The notes under the pieces: model-generated
Told to the model about the DNA's origin: nothing
Database searches by the model: none
What the model saw: only the letters and a program-made list of their open reading frames with translations
Made by a program: the position numbers and the translations under genes
Part shown: piece after piece, positions 23,708 through 30,895 of the stretch
How positions within the stretch are numbered: position 1 is the stretch's first letter
Layout: each line of letters starts with the position of its first letter
Origin: Alphaproteobacteria bacterium
GTDB taxonomy: Bacteria; Pseudomonadota; Alphaproteobacteria; ATCC43930; CGMCC-115725
Direction of reading: 5' to 3'
Length of the DNA: 32,098 nt
NCBI GenBank assembly: GCA_030041385.1
Contig: JASHNY010000242.1
Coordinates: 1 to 32,098 of the forward strand

Positions 23708-25321
23708 ATGGCGAACACGCGTGCATTTGCAAGCCGCCTGGCAGTCGTCGCGTGCGGCATCGCCGCGGCGCTCAGCGCCCCGGCGCTGGCGGGCGAAACC
23801 CCCAAACATGGCGGCATCCTGACTTACGTGATCCCGGCCGATGCGCCACCCAGCTTCGACGCGCAGCGCGAAGAGACCTATGCGACGATTCACGCCGCCG
23901 CGCCGTTCTACAGCACATTGATCCGGGCCAACCCGATGGATCCGGCCTCGCCCGTCATGGTCTGCGATTTGTGCACGGAGATGCCGAAGCCGACCGACGG
24001 CGGCAGGACCTATACGTTCACGATCCGCCAAGGCGTCAAGTTTGCCGACGGCTCGACCCTGACCGCGGATGACGTCGCCGCCTCGTGGAACAAGATCATC
24101 TTCCCGCCGCGCGGCGTCATCAGCCCGCGGCAGAGCAACTTCCTGATGGTCGACAGCGTCAAGGCGACAAGCCCGACCACCGTCGTCTTTCATCTGAAAT
24201 TCGCCACCGACGCCTTCATCCCGGCGCTGGCCGACCCCTATGCCTGGATCTACAGCAAGGCCAAGCTCGACAAGGACATTCACTGGTACGAAAAGAATAT
24301 CGACGGCACCGGGCCGTTCCGGTTCGTCCGCTACGATATCGGGCAATCGATCACCGGGGTGCGCAACCCAGACTACTTCCGCAAGGGCCTGCCCTATCTC
24401 GACGGCTTCAAGGGCATCTTCGCGCCGAAGCAGGCGACCCGCGTCGACGCCATCCGCAGCGACCGGGCGGCGATCGAGTTCCGCGGGTTTCCGCCGAGCG
24501 TGCGCGATGAATTGAAGGAAGATCTCGGCGACAAGATCGCGGTGCAGGAAAGCGATTGGAACTGCGGCGGGCTCGTCACCCCGAACCACAAGCGCAAGCC
24601 GTTCGACGATCCGCGCGTGCGCCGCGCCCTGTCATTGGCGATCAACCGCTGGGGCGACGCGCCGGCGTTGTCGAAGATCGCGATCGTGCACACGGTCGGC
24701 GGCCTCACCTTCCCGGATTCGCCGCTGGCGCCGAGCAAGGCGCAGCTCGAGCAGATCGCCGGATACTGGCCCGACATCAACAAGTCGCGGGCCGAGGCGC
24801 GCCGGCTCTTGAAGGAGGCCGGAGCCGAAAACCTGAGCTTCACGCTGCTCAACCGCAACGTCGACCAGCCCTACAAATATTACGGCATCTGGCTGGTCGA
24901 TCAGTGGGCCAAGATCGGGGTGCATGCCACCCAGCGCGTCTTGCCGACCGGGCCGTGGTTTTCGGCGATGCGTGCCGAGGATTTCGACGTGACCGTCGAA
25001 GGCAACTGCCAGAACGTGGTCAACCCGCTCGCCGATGTGGGAAAATACCTGCCGCACACGATCTCTTCCGGGAATTACGGCAATTTCGAAGACCAGCACG
25101 AGATCGATCTGTACAATCAGATGCTGCGCGAGCTCGACAAGACCAAGCAAAAAGCCCTGCTGCTCGCCTTCAACAAATACGTGCTCGACACCCAGGCGCA
25201 CGGCATCTTTCTGTTGTGGTGGCGACGGATCGTGCCGTATCGCTCTTACGTGAAGGGCTGGAAGATCGGCCCGAGCCATTACGTCAACCAGGATTTGGGC
25301 ACCGTATGGCTCGACAAATAG
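23708..25321 (+). CDS. ABC transporter substrate-binding protein 2 (family 5)
   Basis: A 537-residue paralogue of the preceding binding protein. A signal peptide (1-28) ends ALSAPALA-G. The mature chain GETPKHGGILTYVIPADAPP and most of the body run parallel to its neighbour, with about two-thirds of residues identical by eye. FDDPRVRRALSLAINRWG is encoded by nearly identical DNA in both genes (22801-22854 and 24602-24655), pointing to recent duplication or gene conversion. Divergence is concentrated at residues 418-480 and around the region after ISPRQSNFLMV. AGGGAGCAGACCGAC before the ATG is a fair ribosome-binding site. The pair probably feeds one transporter with different ligands or affinities. 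Confidence 0.92.
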   Translation: MANTRAFASRLAVVACGIAAALSAPALAGETPKHGGILTYVIPADAPPSFDAQREETYATIHAAAPFYSTLIRANPMDPASPVMVCDLCTEMPKPTDGGRTYTFTIRQGVKFADGSTLTADDVAASWNKIIFPPRGVISPRQSNFLMVDSVKATSPTTVVFHLKFATDAFIPALADPYAWIYSKAKLDKDIHWYEKNIDGTGPFRFVRYDIGQSITGVRNPDYFRKGLPYLDGFKGIFAPKQATRVDAIRSDRAAIEFRGFPPSVRDELKEDLGDKIAVQESDWNCGGLVTPNHKRKPFDDPRVRRALSLAINRWGDAPALSKIAIVHTVGGLTFPDSPLAPSKAQLEQIAGYWPDINKSRAEARRLLKEAGAENLSFTLLNRNVDQPYKYYGIWLVDQWAKIGVHATQRVLPTGPWFSAMRAEDFDVTVEGNCQNVVNPLADVGKYLPHTISSGNYGNFEDQHEIDLYNQMLRELDKTKQKALLLAFNKYVLDTQAHGIFLLWWRRIVPYRSYVKGWKIGPSHYVNQDLGTVWLDK

Positions 25322-25395
25322 GAGGCGGCGACGGGTTCGGGGAGCGGCCGAGCAATGTCGATGAAGCCGGCGCCAACCGGTCGGAGCGTGGTCTA

Positions 25396-25420
25396 GCGGC
25401 CGCCCGCAGAGCGCGGCCGC
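25396..25420. repeat. Hairpin before the permease genes
   Basis: The self-complementary octamer GCGGCCGC occurs at 25396-25403 and 25413-25420 with nine bases between, giving a strong eight-base stem in the 118-base gap between binding protein 2 and the first permease gene. It could slow transcription or protect the upstream message, so that binding proteins exceed permeases. No T-run follows. Confidence 0.5.
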
Positions 25421-25439
25421 GTCAAACGAAAGCCATTTG

Positions 25440-26411
25440 ATGTACCGCTACCTCGTCAACCGCATCCTGCTCGTCTTTCCCACGCTGTTCGGCGCGGCGG
25501 CGCTGGTCTTTGCGCTGATGCGCCTGATTCCGGGCGATGTCTGCCTGGTCCGCCTCGGCTCGGGCGGCACCAGCTTCAGCGAGCAGGCGCTGCAGGCCTG
25601 CCACGCCGAGCTCGGCATCGACCGGCCCTGGCTGGTGCAGTTCGGCCAGTTCCTGTGGGGGATGCTGCATTTCGATTTCGGCATCTCGATGTGGTCGGGC
25701 AAACCGGTCGTCGACGAGATCGCCAGCCGATTTCCGATCTCGCTCGAAGTCGCGCTGATCGCGACCGCGATTGCCGTGGTGCTGGCGATACCGCTGGGCA
25801 CGATTTCGGCGCTGAAGCAGAACACCTGGATCGACCTGCTGGTGCGCACGGTGTCGATCGCCGGGATTGCGACGCCGTCGTTCTGGATCGGCATCATGGC
25901 GATCCTGATCGTGCTCGACCTGACCCAGTGGATCGGCGGGCACCCCTGGATGCCGCCAATCGATTACGTATCGCTGTGGAAGGACCCGATCCGCAACCTG
26001 TCGATCGTCGCCCTGCCGGCGCTGACGGTCGGCTACCGCTATTCCGCGGTGTCGATGCGCATGACGCGGTCGGCGATGCTCGAGGTTCTGCGCGAAGACT
26101 ACATCCGCACCGCGCGCGCCAAGGGGCTGCTGGAAAAGATCATCATCAACCGCCACGCGCTGAAGAACGCGCTGTTGCCGGTGATCACCGTGGTCGGCCT
26201 CGAATTCGCCTTCCTGATCGGCGGCCTCGTCGTTACCGAGCAGGTGTTCAACCTCAACGGCATCGGCCGGCTGATGGTGCTGTCGGTGCAGAACCAGGAC
26301 TACACGCTGACCCAGGCGCTGGTCATGGTCGTCGTCACCATCGCGATCCTGGCCAACCTGGTCGTCGATCTCCTTTACGCGTGGCTCGATCCGCGCATCC
26401 GCCTCAAGTGA
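25440..26411 (+). CDS. dppB: Peptide ABC transporter permease (DppB type)
   Basis: A 323-residue inner-membrane permease with about six helices. MYRYLVNRILLVFPTLFGAA is the characteristic DppB start, with RLIPGDVC following the first helix. A large periplasmic loop follows, then the core helices. The cytoplasmic EAA loop, which docks onto the ATPases, reads EDYIRTARAKGLLEKIIINR. It ends with LVVDLLYAWLDPRIRLK, also standard. The start is ATG 25440; the codon just before it is TTG, which could add one residue. It is 10 bases from dppC and forms the translocation pore with it. Confidence 0.93.
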   Translation: MYRYLVNRILLVFPTLFGAAALVFALMRLIPGDVCLVRLGSGGTSFSEQALQACHAELGIDRPWLVQFGQFLWGMLHFDFGISMWSGKPVVDEIASRFPISLEVALIATAIAVVLAIPLGTISALKQNTWIDLLVRTVSIAGIATPSFWIGIMAILIVLDLTQWIGGHPWMPPIDYVSLWKDPIRNLSIVALPALTVGYRYSAVSMRMTRSAMLEVLREDYIRTARAKGLLEKIIINRHALKNALLPVITVVGLEFAFLIGGLVVTEQVFNLNGIGRLMVLSVQNQDYTLTQALVMVVVTIAILANLVVDLLYAWLDPRIRLK

Positions 26412-26421
26412 GAGCCCGCAG

Positions 26422-27327
26422 ATGACCCTCGCTGCCCCGACCCCGACCGGCAATGCGGTCGTCGCCTCCGGCTATGCCGCCCGCCGCGCGCTCGGTTCCG
26501 TGCTTTCCTTTTTCCGGCGCCAGCCGGTGGGATCGATCGGCGTGGTGCTGATGCTGATCGTTGCGTTTGCCGGAATCTTCGCCAACGTGCTCGCCCCGTA
26601 CAACCCCACCGCCAACGATTTTGCCGCGATGACCCAGCCGCCGAGCTGGGCGCACTGGCTCGGCACCGACCAGCTCGGGCGCGACCTGCTTTCGCGCATC
26701 CTCTTCGGCGCGCGCACGGCGTTGGTGGTCGGCGTCACCTCCGCCGTGGTCGGCGGTGCAAGCGGCCTCGTGCTCGGCGTCGGCAGCGCCTATTTCGGCG
26801 GCCGCATCGATCTGGTTCTGCAGCGGCTCCTCGACATTGTGATGTCGTTTCCGCTGATCATCATGGCGCTCGCGGTGGTCTCGATCTTCGGCACCGGGGT
26901 GCACAACGTGATCTTCGCGATCACGATCCCTCTGATTCCCCGCTGCGCCCGCGTCGTGCGGTCGAGCGCGCTGGCGATCCGCGAAGTGCCCTATATCGAC
27001 GCGGCGCGCGCGCTCGGCTACAGCCACCGCCGGATCATCCTCAGGCACATGGTGCCGAACGTGGTGGCGCCGTTCCTCATTATGCTGACCTCGTTCGTCG
27101 GCCAGGCGATCCTGGCCGAGGCGGCACTGTCGTATCTCGGCCTTGGCGTGCAGGAGCCGGTGCCGGCCTGGGGATTGATGCTGCAGGGCGGCGCCGAGGA
27201 ATACGCGACGACGGCGCCGTGGATCGCCATCTTCCCCGGCCTCGCCATCATGCTGACGGTGTTCGGCATCAACCTGTTCGGCGACGCGCTCCGCGACGTT
27301 CTCGACCCGAAACTGCGCGACCGTTAG
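26422..27327 (+). CDS. dppC: Peptide ABC transporter permease (DppC type)
   Basis: A 301-residue inner-membrane permease. The N-terminal helix VGSIGVVLMLIVAFAGIFA is followed by HWLGTDQLGRDLLSRILFGA, the DppC/OppC periplasmic signature. The EAA loop is VPYIDAARALGYSHRRIILR, and the chain ends FGDALRDVLDPKLRDR. With dppB it completes a five-component importer in the order ATPase-ATPase-binding-binding-permease-permease, which differs from the usual A-B-C-D-F order. It is followed by 259 bases with no gene but two palindromic elements. Confidence 0.93.
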   Translation: MTLAAPTPTGNAVVASGYAARRALGSVLSFFRRQPVGSIGVVLMLIVAFAGIFANVLAPYNPTANDFAAMTQPPSWAHWLGTDQLGRDLLSRILFGARTALVVGVTSAVVGGASGLVLGVGSAYFGGRIDLVLQRLLDIVMSFPLIIMALAVVSIFGTGVHNVIFAITIPLIPRCARVVRSSALAIREVPYIDAARALGYSHRRIILRHMVPNVVAPFLIMLTSFVGQAILAEAALSYLGLGVQEPVPAWGLMLQGGAEEYATTAPWIAIFPGLAIMLTVFGINLFGDALRDVLDPKLRDR

Positions 27328-27356
27328 GTCCGATTCAGACGAATGAATCCCGACCG

Positions 27357-27455
27357 TCATTCCGGGGCGGCCCACAGGGCCGAGCCCGGAACCCATGTTC
27401 CGGAGGCCGGTGTTCATGGGTTCCGGTCGCGCCGCTGCGCGGCGCTCCGGAATGA
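27357..27455. repeat. Palindromic intergenic element B (cloverleaf-capable)
   Basis: A 99-base element closed by TCATTCCGG (27357-27365) and its exact complement (27447-27455). Inside are three hairpins: GGCCC-aca-GGGCC (27369-27381), a perfect 12-base stem (27386-27397 with 27415-27426, arm CCGGAACCCATG), and GCGCCGC-tgc-GCGGCGC (27429-27445). The sequence resembles the 'GTCATTCCGG...GGAACCCATG' intergenic repeats frequent in alphaproteobacteria. Its overall plan, one closing stem plus three hairpins in about 95 bases, is the same as element A, though the sequences differ. Confidence 0.8.
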
Positions 27456-27504
27456 TTCGCGTGACAGGTTCCAAATGTCAGATTCCAGCCGCTAGCGTGG
27501 CCTT

Positions 27505-27558
27505 GGATTTGAAGTTCGCAACCGCGGCCGCCACCAAACCCGTGCGAACTTCAAATCC
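27505..27558. repeat. Perfect 16-base inverted repeat with 22-base loop
   Basis: 27505-27520 (GGATTTGAAGTTCGCA) is the exact reverse complement of 27543-27558. It stands 29 bases after the stop of the minus-strand transpeptidase gene, between that gene and the convergent dppC. It could be a two-way terminator, although there is no T-run, or a mobile palindrome. The loop is GC-rich and contains GCGGCCGC. Confidence 0.7.
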
Positions 27559-27586
27559 GCCGCACTAGAAGCCAAGCCGGGCCAGG

Positions 27587-28810
27587 TTACCGGTCGCCCC
27601 GATACGGGGCCGAACGGTCCTCGCGCGGCGCCCACACCGCGCCTTCGTCTTCCTCCTCCGCGGGCTGGTCGGCGATCGCGCCCGGCTGATCGATCGCCTG
27701 GCCCGAGGACTGGCTGCTCGCTTCGACGGACGAGCGCGCACCCGCGTCGGTGCCGTCGCCTTCCGCCGCTTCCGCCGGACCGCCACCAGTCCCGTATTGC
27801 GAAACCTCCTCGTCGTCCGGATTTGGCGCCGGCACGGCGCCTTCCGGCAGCGCCGCCATCGTGTCGGACGGCTGCTTCGCGACCTCGACCGGCAATCCGG
27901 TGCGCTGCATGCCGGCGCGTTCCACCGCGTCCCAATCGACCGCATCGGCGTATTGCGCGGCGGCTTGCCCCACGATGTCTTGCAGCCCCGCGGGCGCCTC
28001 GCGCGTGACCCGCTGGTCCGTGTCGATCTGGTCGGCCTGCTCCTTGCTGGGGTGCACTTCGAGGTAGAGGCCTCCGTCGCCGAGCCATGCCGCGGCCGCC
28101 GATTGCGAGATCACCCGCACCGGCGTGCCGACCGCAACCGAGTGGAACAGGCGCTCGATATCCTCGGGATAGAGATGGATGCAGCCGTGGCTGACGTTGC
28201 GGCCGACGCCGTCGGGCTTGTTGGTGCCGTGGATCAGGTAGTTCTTCCAGCCGAGCCGCAGCGCGAAGGCGCCGAGCGGGTCGTCGGGGCCGGGGCCGAT
28301 TTCGGCCGGCAGGCCGGGCTGCTCGGCCCGGATCGATGGCGGCGGATACCAGACCGGGTTCGGCTCCTTGCGCACCACGCGCGTGGTGCTGAGGGGCGTC
28401 GTGAAGCCGATCGCACCGATGCCGATCGGATAGGTCTGCACCGTGTGGCCGTCCGCCGGAAAATAGTAGAGCCGGCGTTCGGCCAGGTTGATCACGATGC
28501 CGCGGCGCGGCGCATCGGGAAGGATGTAAAGGCTCGGGATCGTCAGCTGCCGGCCGACGCCCGGCGACCACGGATCGACGCCGGGATTCGCCGCCAGCAT
28601 CTCGGTGTAACCGATGTCGAAGCGGCGCGCGATGTCGGCCAGCACATCACCTCTCCGGGTGAGGTAATGGCCGGGCTCGCCCACGCTGACGGTCTGGGGG
28701 GTCAGCGGAAATTCGGCCGCCAGCGCGGGTGTCGCCAGCAGCGTGACGGCAGCGGCAAGCCCATGCCCGAGCGCGCGCCAGCGACCGCGCGGCCGCGATG
28801 CGCAGATCAT
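27587..28810 (-). CDS. LysM and YkuD-domain L,D-transpeptidase
   Basis: A 407-residue exported enzyme. A signal peptide (1-31, ending TPALA-A) is followed by a LysM-like peptidoglycan-binding stretch (about 47-98, GHYLTRRGDVLADIARRFDI and IPSLYILP). The YkuD catalytic domain runs from about 103 to 245, with H194 in LIHGTNKP and the SHGCIHL motif (S207, H208, C210). Such enzymes cross-link meso-diaminopimelate residues or attach proteins to peptidoglycan. The last 160 residues are unusual: a short helical part, then an acidic Ser/Ala/Gly/Glu-rich tail with no clear domain. GGAAAGGGAACG precedes the ATG at 28810. The gene lies just downstream of the Lpp-like gene on the same strand, which suggests that lipoprotein as a substrate. 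Confidence 0.92.
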   Translation of the reverse strand: MICASRPRGRWRALGHGLAAAVTLLATPALAAEFPLTPQTVSVGEPGHYLTRRGDVLADIARRFDIGYTEMLAANPGVDPWSPGVGRQLTIPSLYILPDAPRRGIVINLAERRLYYFPADGHTVQTYPIGIGAIGFTTPLSTTRVVRKEPNPVWYPPPSIRAEQPGLPAEIGPGPDDPLGAFALRLGWKNYLIHGTNKPDGVGRNVSHGCIHLYPEDIERLFHSVAVGTPVRVISQSAAAAWLGDGGLYLEVHPSKEQADQIDTDQRVTREAPAGLQDIVGQAAAQYADAVDWDAVERAGMQRTGLPVEVAKQPSDTMAALPEGAVPAPNPDDEEVSQYGTGGGPAEAAEGDGTDAGARSSVEASSQSSGQAIDQPGAIADQPAEEEDEGAVWAPREDRSAPYRGDR

Positions 28811-28835
28811 CGACGTTCCCTTTCCACGGGTGGGC

Positions 28836-28868
28836 TCGGGCCGCCGCCCCGGTGCCGCGGCGGCTCGA
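28836..28868 (-). terminator. Hairpin between the Lpp-like and transpeptidase genes
   Basis: 28836-28845 can pair with 28859-28868 over ten positions, one of them a G-T wobble, within the 76-base gap between two same-strand genes. No T-run follows in the direction of transcription. It could lower read-through from an abundant lipoprotein message into the transpeptidase gene; this is inferred from position. Confidence 0.35.
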
Positions 28869-28886
28869 TCCAGCCGGTCGCAGCCT

Positions 28887-29138
28887 CTATTTGTGCAGGC
28901 TGCGCTGATACATCTCGCTTGCCGCGCTACGCGCAGCCTGGGCATCGGCCTCCGCCTTCTGGGCGGTCGACAGCGCTTCGTTGGCCGTCGATTGCGCCTG
29001 CTGTGCGGCAGCCATCGCCTGCTCGGCGGTGGGGCCAGGCGGCGGGGGCGGCGGCGCGCAGGCCGCCAGCATCAGCACCGGAGCACACAGCAGCAATACG
29101 CGCGTCACCTTGATCGGAGCCGGAATGGAAATCGTCAT
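28887..29138 (-). CDS. Braun-type alanine-zipper lipoprotein with C-terminal lysine
   Basis: An 83-residue lipoprotein. The signal part (1-26) has two positive residues and a hydrophobic core ending LMLAAC, a clear lipobox with Cys27. After a run of six prolines, the mature chain TAEQAMAAAQQAQSTANEAL and onward repeats Ala at coiled-coil spacing, as in the alanine zipper of Lpp/OprI. It ends EMYQRSLHK, so Lys83 is the last residue, as in E. coli Lpp, where that lysine is joined to peptidoglycan. The mature length of 57 residues is almost that of E. coli Lpp (58). A longer start would add 28 basic residues before the signal and is rejected. It lies 76 bases upstream of an L,D-transpeptidase gene on the same strand. 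Confidence 0.85.
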   Translation of the reverse strand: MTISIPAPIKVTRVLLLCAPVLMLAACAPPPPPPGPTAEQAMAAAQQAQSTANEALSTAQKAEADAQAARSAASEMYQRSLHK

Positions 29139-29233
29139 CACCACATGTTCCCCATGTTTCGCGATCCGCGTTCGGCCGGTCAGCGCTCGCCGTCGCTGTG
29201 CGGGTTTCCCCGTCCGTCGCATCTCGCATCACC

Positions 29234-29273
29234 CTTGTTCCCGCGTTGCGCGAACGGCAAAACGCCGAACAAG
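29234..29273. repeat. Nested inverted repeat upstream of the Lpp-like gene
   Basis: CTTGTTC (29234-29240) is complementary to GAACAAG (29267-29273), and inside it GCGTT (29243-29247) pairs with AACGC (29261-29265). It lies in the 204-base gap between the LLM oxidoreductase stop and the Lpp-like start, on the minus strand. It may end the upstream transcript or form a leader structure. I find no convincing promoter in this gap. Confidence 0.45.
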
Positions 29274-29342
29274 TTCCATAGAGTTTTGTAGCGCCGGGCA
29301 CGATTGCGCCGCAGGCAAGTGGCGGCGCGGCCGGGGCCTTGA

Positions 29343-30254
29343 TTACCGGGCGAACGCGGCGAAAATCTCCTCGACCGCCTTGAACTGGTTTCCCGAGGCT
29401 GAAGACGGCACCAATATCGGCGTCGACACGCCGGCTTCGCGCCATGCCGCAACCCCGTCGCGCACCGCCGCGGCGGACCCGAACAGCGTCGCGTCGGCCA
29501 GCCAGCGATCGCTCATCAGCCCGGGGAGGTCGCGTTCGCGGCCCTCGGCGAGCGCCTGCTCGATCGCCGACATTTCGTCGGCATAGCCGGCTTCCCGCCA
29601 GTAATTGCGGTAGTTGGGCAGCATCGTGTAGCGGGTCAGGGTGCGGCGATTCACCGCCTTTGCCGCGGCAACGTCGTCGGAAATGCAGGTCGGGATCATG
29701 TTGGCGACGAGAAAATCCGGGGCAGCGCGTTTGGCCGCCGGCAGTGCGGCGAGCGATTCCGCCATGTGCGAGCGGCTGGCGTTGGCAAAGATGACGCCGC
29801 CCGCGATCTCGCCGGCCAGCGCGACCATGCGCTTGCGCAATGCCGCAAGAATTACCGGCGGCAAGCCACCGATCCCTTCGTGGGCGCGCCATTTCTCGAC
29901 AAAAGCGCGAATGTCGCCGAGCGGCTTGCCGACCGTGACCCCCATGCGGAGGTGGCTCGGCGCATGGGCGACCCCGATGCCGAAGCGGAACCGCCCGCCG
30001 GAGACTTCGTGGATATAGGCGGCGCCATGGGCGAAATCCTCGACCGTGCGCGCGTAGATCGGCGCGATCGCGGTGCCGAATACGATCCGCTCGGTCGCCA
30101 GCGCCAGCGCGGTGCACTGGGCCATGTTGCCGAAGATGCTCGGCACGTAGATCCCGGCAAAGCCGCGGCGCTCGGCCTCGCGGGCCAGATCGAGGGTGAG
30201 CCGCCGCCGTCCCGGCACGGCGACGAGGCTGAGGGCGGGGAATAGATCGTCCAT
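29343..30254 (-). CDS. LLM class flavin-dependent oxidoreductase
   Basis: A 303-residue luciferase-like TIM-barrel protein. LTLDLAREAERRGFAGIYVP, then LALATERIVFGTAIAPIYAR and HEVSGGRFRFGIGVAHAPSH follow the order of strands in bacterial luciferase-like (LLM) enzymes, and GEIAGGVIFANAS lies in the second half. Family members use FMNH2 or F420 to oxidise or reduce small molecules; neither cofactor nor substrate can be fixed by eye. AAAAGGGA precedes the ATG at 30254. A second, only distantly similar LLM gene lies at the right edge. Confidence 0.85.
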   Translation of the reverse strand: MDDLFPALSLVAVPGRRRLTLDLAREAERRGFAGIYVPSIFGNMAQCTALALATERIVFGTAIAPIYARTVEDFAHGAAYIHEVSGGRFRFGIGVAHAPSHLRMGVTVGKPLGDIRAFVEKWRAHEGIGGLPPVILAALRKRMVALAGEIAGGVIFANASRSHMAESLAALPAAKRAAPDFLVANMIPTCISDDVAAAKAVNRRTLTRYTMLPNYRNYWREAGYADEMSAIEQALAEGRERDLPGLMSDRWLADATLFGSAAAVRDGVAAWREAGVSTPILVPSSASGNQFKAVEEIFAAFAR

Positions 30255-30322
30255 TCCCTTTTATTGCCCGCGGCCCGCGACCATGACAAGGCCGCAGCGC
30301 CGCAGACGTGAGGCGCGGCCCG

Positions 30323-30613
30323 TCAGATCATGTTCGGCTGGTTGAACAGGATCGCGTGGTTTATCAGCACGGCGGCGTAAATCCCGCCGATCAATACGGC
30401 CAGACCGACCACCCCCAACGTACCGGTCCAGTACAGGATCGGGTCGTTCCCTCGCTCGGCGGTGACGCCCATGCCGCCGTACCAGGTCGTCCAGAATTTG
30501 AGATCGACGTTGATCGTGCCGCGGGCGAGGATCGTCACGATCTTCCATAGCAGGAACAACTCGACGACCAGCGTCGCTGCGCTTGCCACGATCCACAGGG
30601 TTGACTGCAACAT
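30323..30613 (-). CDS. Small membrane protein with two predicted helices
   Basis: A 96-residue protein not recognised by family. Residues 3-29 (TLWIVASAATLVVELFLLWK and on) and residues about 58-85 (LYWTGTLGVVGLAVLIGGIY and on) are long hydrophobic segments, separated by a polar loop containing DLKFWTTWYGGMGV. The ATG at 30613 has GGAG about ten bases upstream; an in-frame TTG at 30628 would add five residues. Hydrophobicity and G/C-ending codons favour a real gene. It lies between two LLM oxidoreductase genes on the same strand, and any link to them is speculative. Confidence 0.65.
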   Translation of the reverse strand: MLQSTLWIVASAATLVVELFLLWKIVTILARGTINVDLKFWTTWYGGMGVTAERGNDPILYWTGTLGVVGLAVLIGGIYAAVLINHAILFNQPNMI

Positions 30614-30797
30614 CGCCGTGCTCCGCAACCGCCCATCGCCGTGATCTCTATGTTAAAATAGGGCGATTCCGGGCGGAGGCCACGGCGATCACTTCGTATT
30701 CGCGGCGAAGTTTTCTAAAAGCTATTGGTTTGGAGTGGTGGCGACGCTGTAGACCGATACTCATTACCACTGGTGGTGTGTCGCGATCGGATGTTTC

Positions 30798-30857
30798 GTC
30801 ATCCCGACGCAGGTCGGGAGCCACCTTTCCCTGGATACCGGCCTGCGCCGCTATGAC
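30798..30857. repeat. 'GTCATCCC...' intergenic palindrome, degenerate copy
   Basis: GTCAT at 30798-30802 is complementary to ATGAC at 30853-30857. Inside, CCCGAC (30803-30808) pairs with GTCGGG (30813-30818). Alternatively, CGCAGG (30808-30813) pairs with CCTGCG (30842-30847). Read on the minus strand, it translates in one frame to VIAAQAGIQ, the hallmark of the widespread proteobacterial 'V-I-P-A-Q-A-G-I-Q' repeat. It occupies part of the 282-base gap 30614-30895; the rest of that gap shows no gene and no promoter I can support. Confidence 0.6.
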
Positions 30858-30895
30858 AAGACCGAAGGGGAGGCTAGCGGACCGACGACTGCGGT

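Noticed and set aside
25396-25420. Paired GCGGCCGC (NotI) sites as a cloning scar
   Set aside because: The sites lie in continuous native-looking intergenic DNA and another copy occurs in the loop of the 27505-27558 repeat; a chance hairpin in GC-rich DNA is simpler.
30614-30895. Coding extension containing VIAAQAGIQ on the minus strand
   Set aside because: This is the translation of a known type of intergenic palindrome, not a protein domain.
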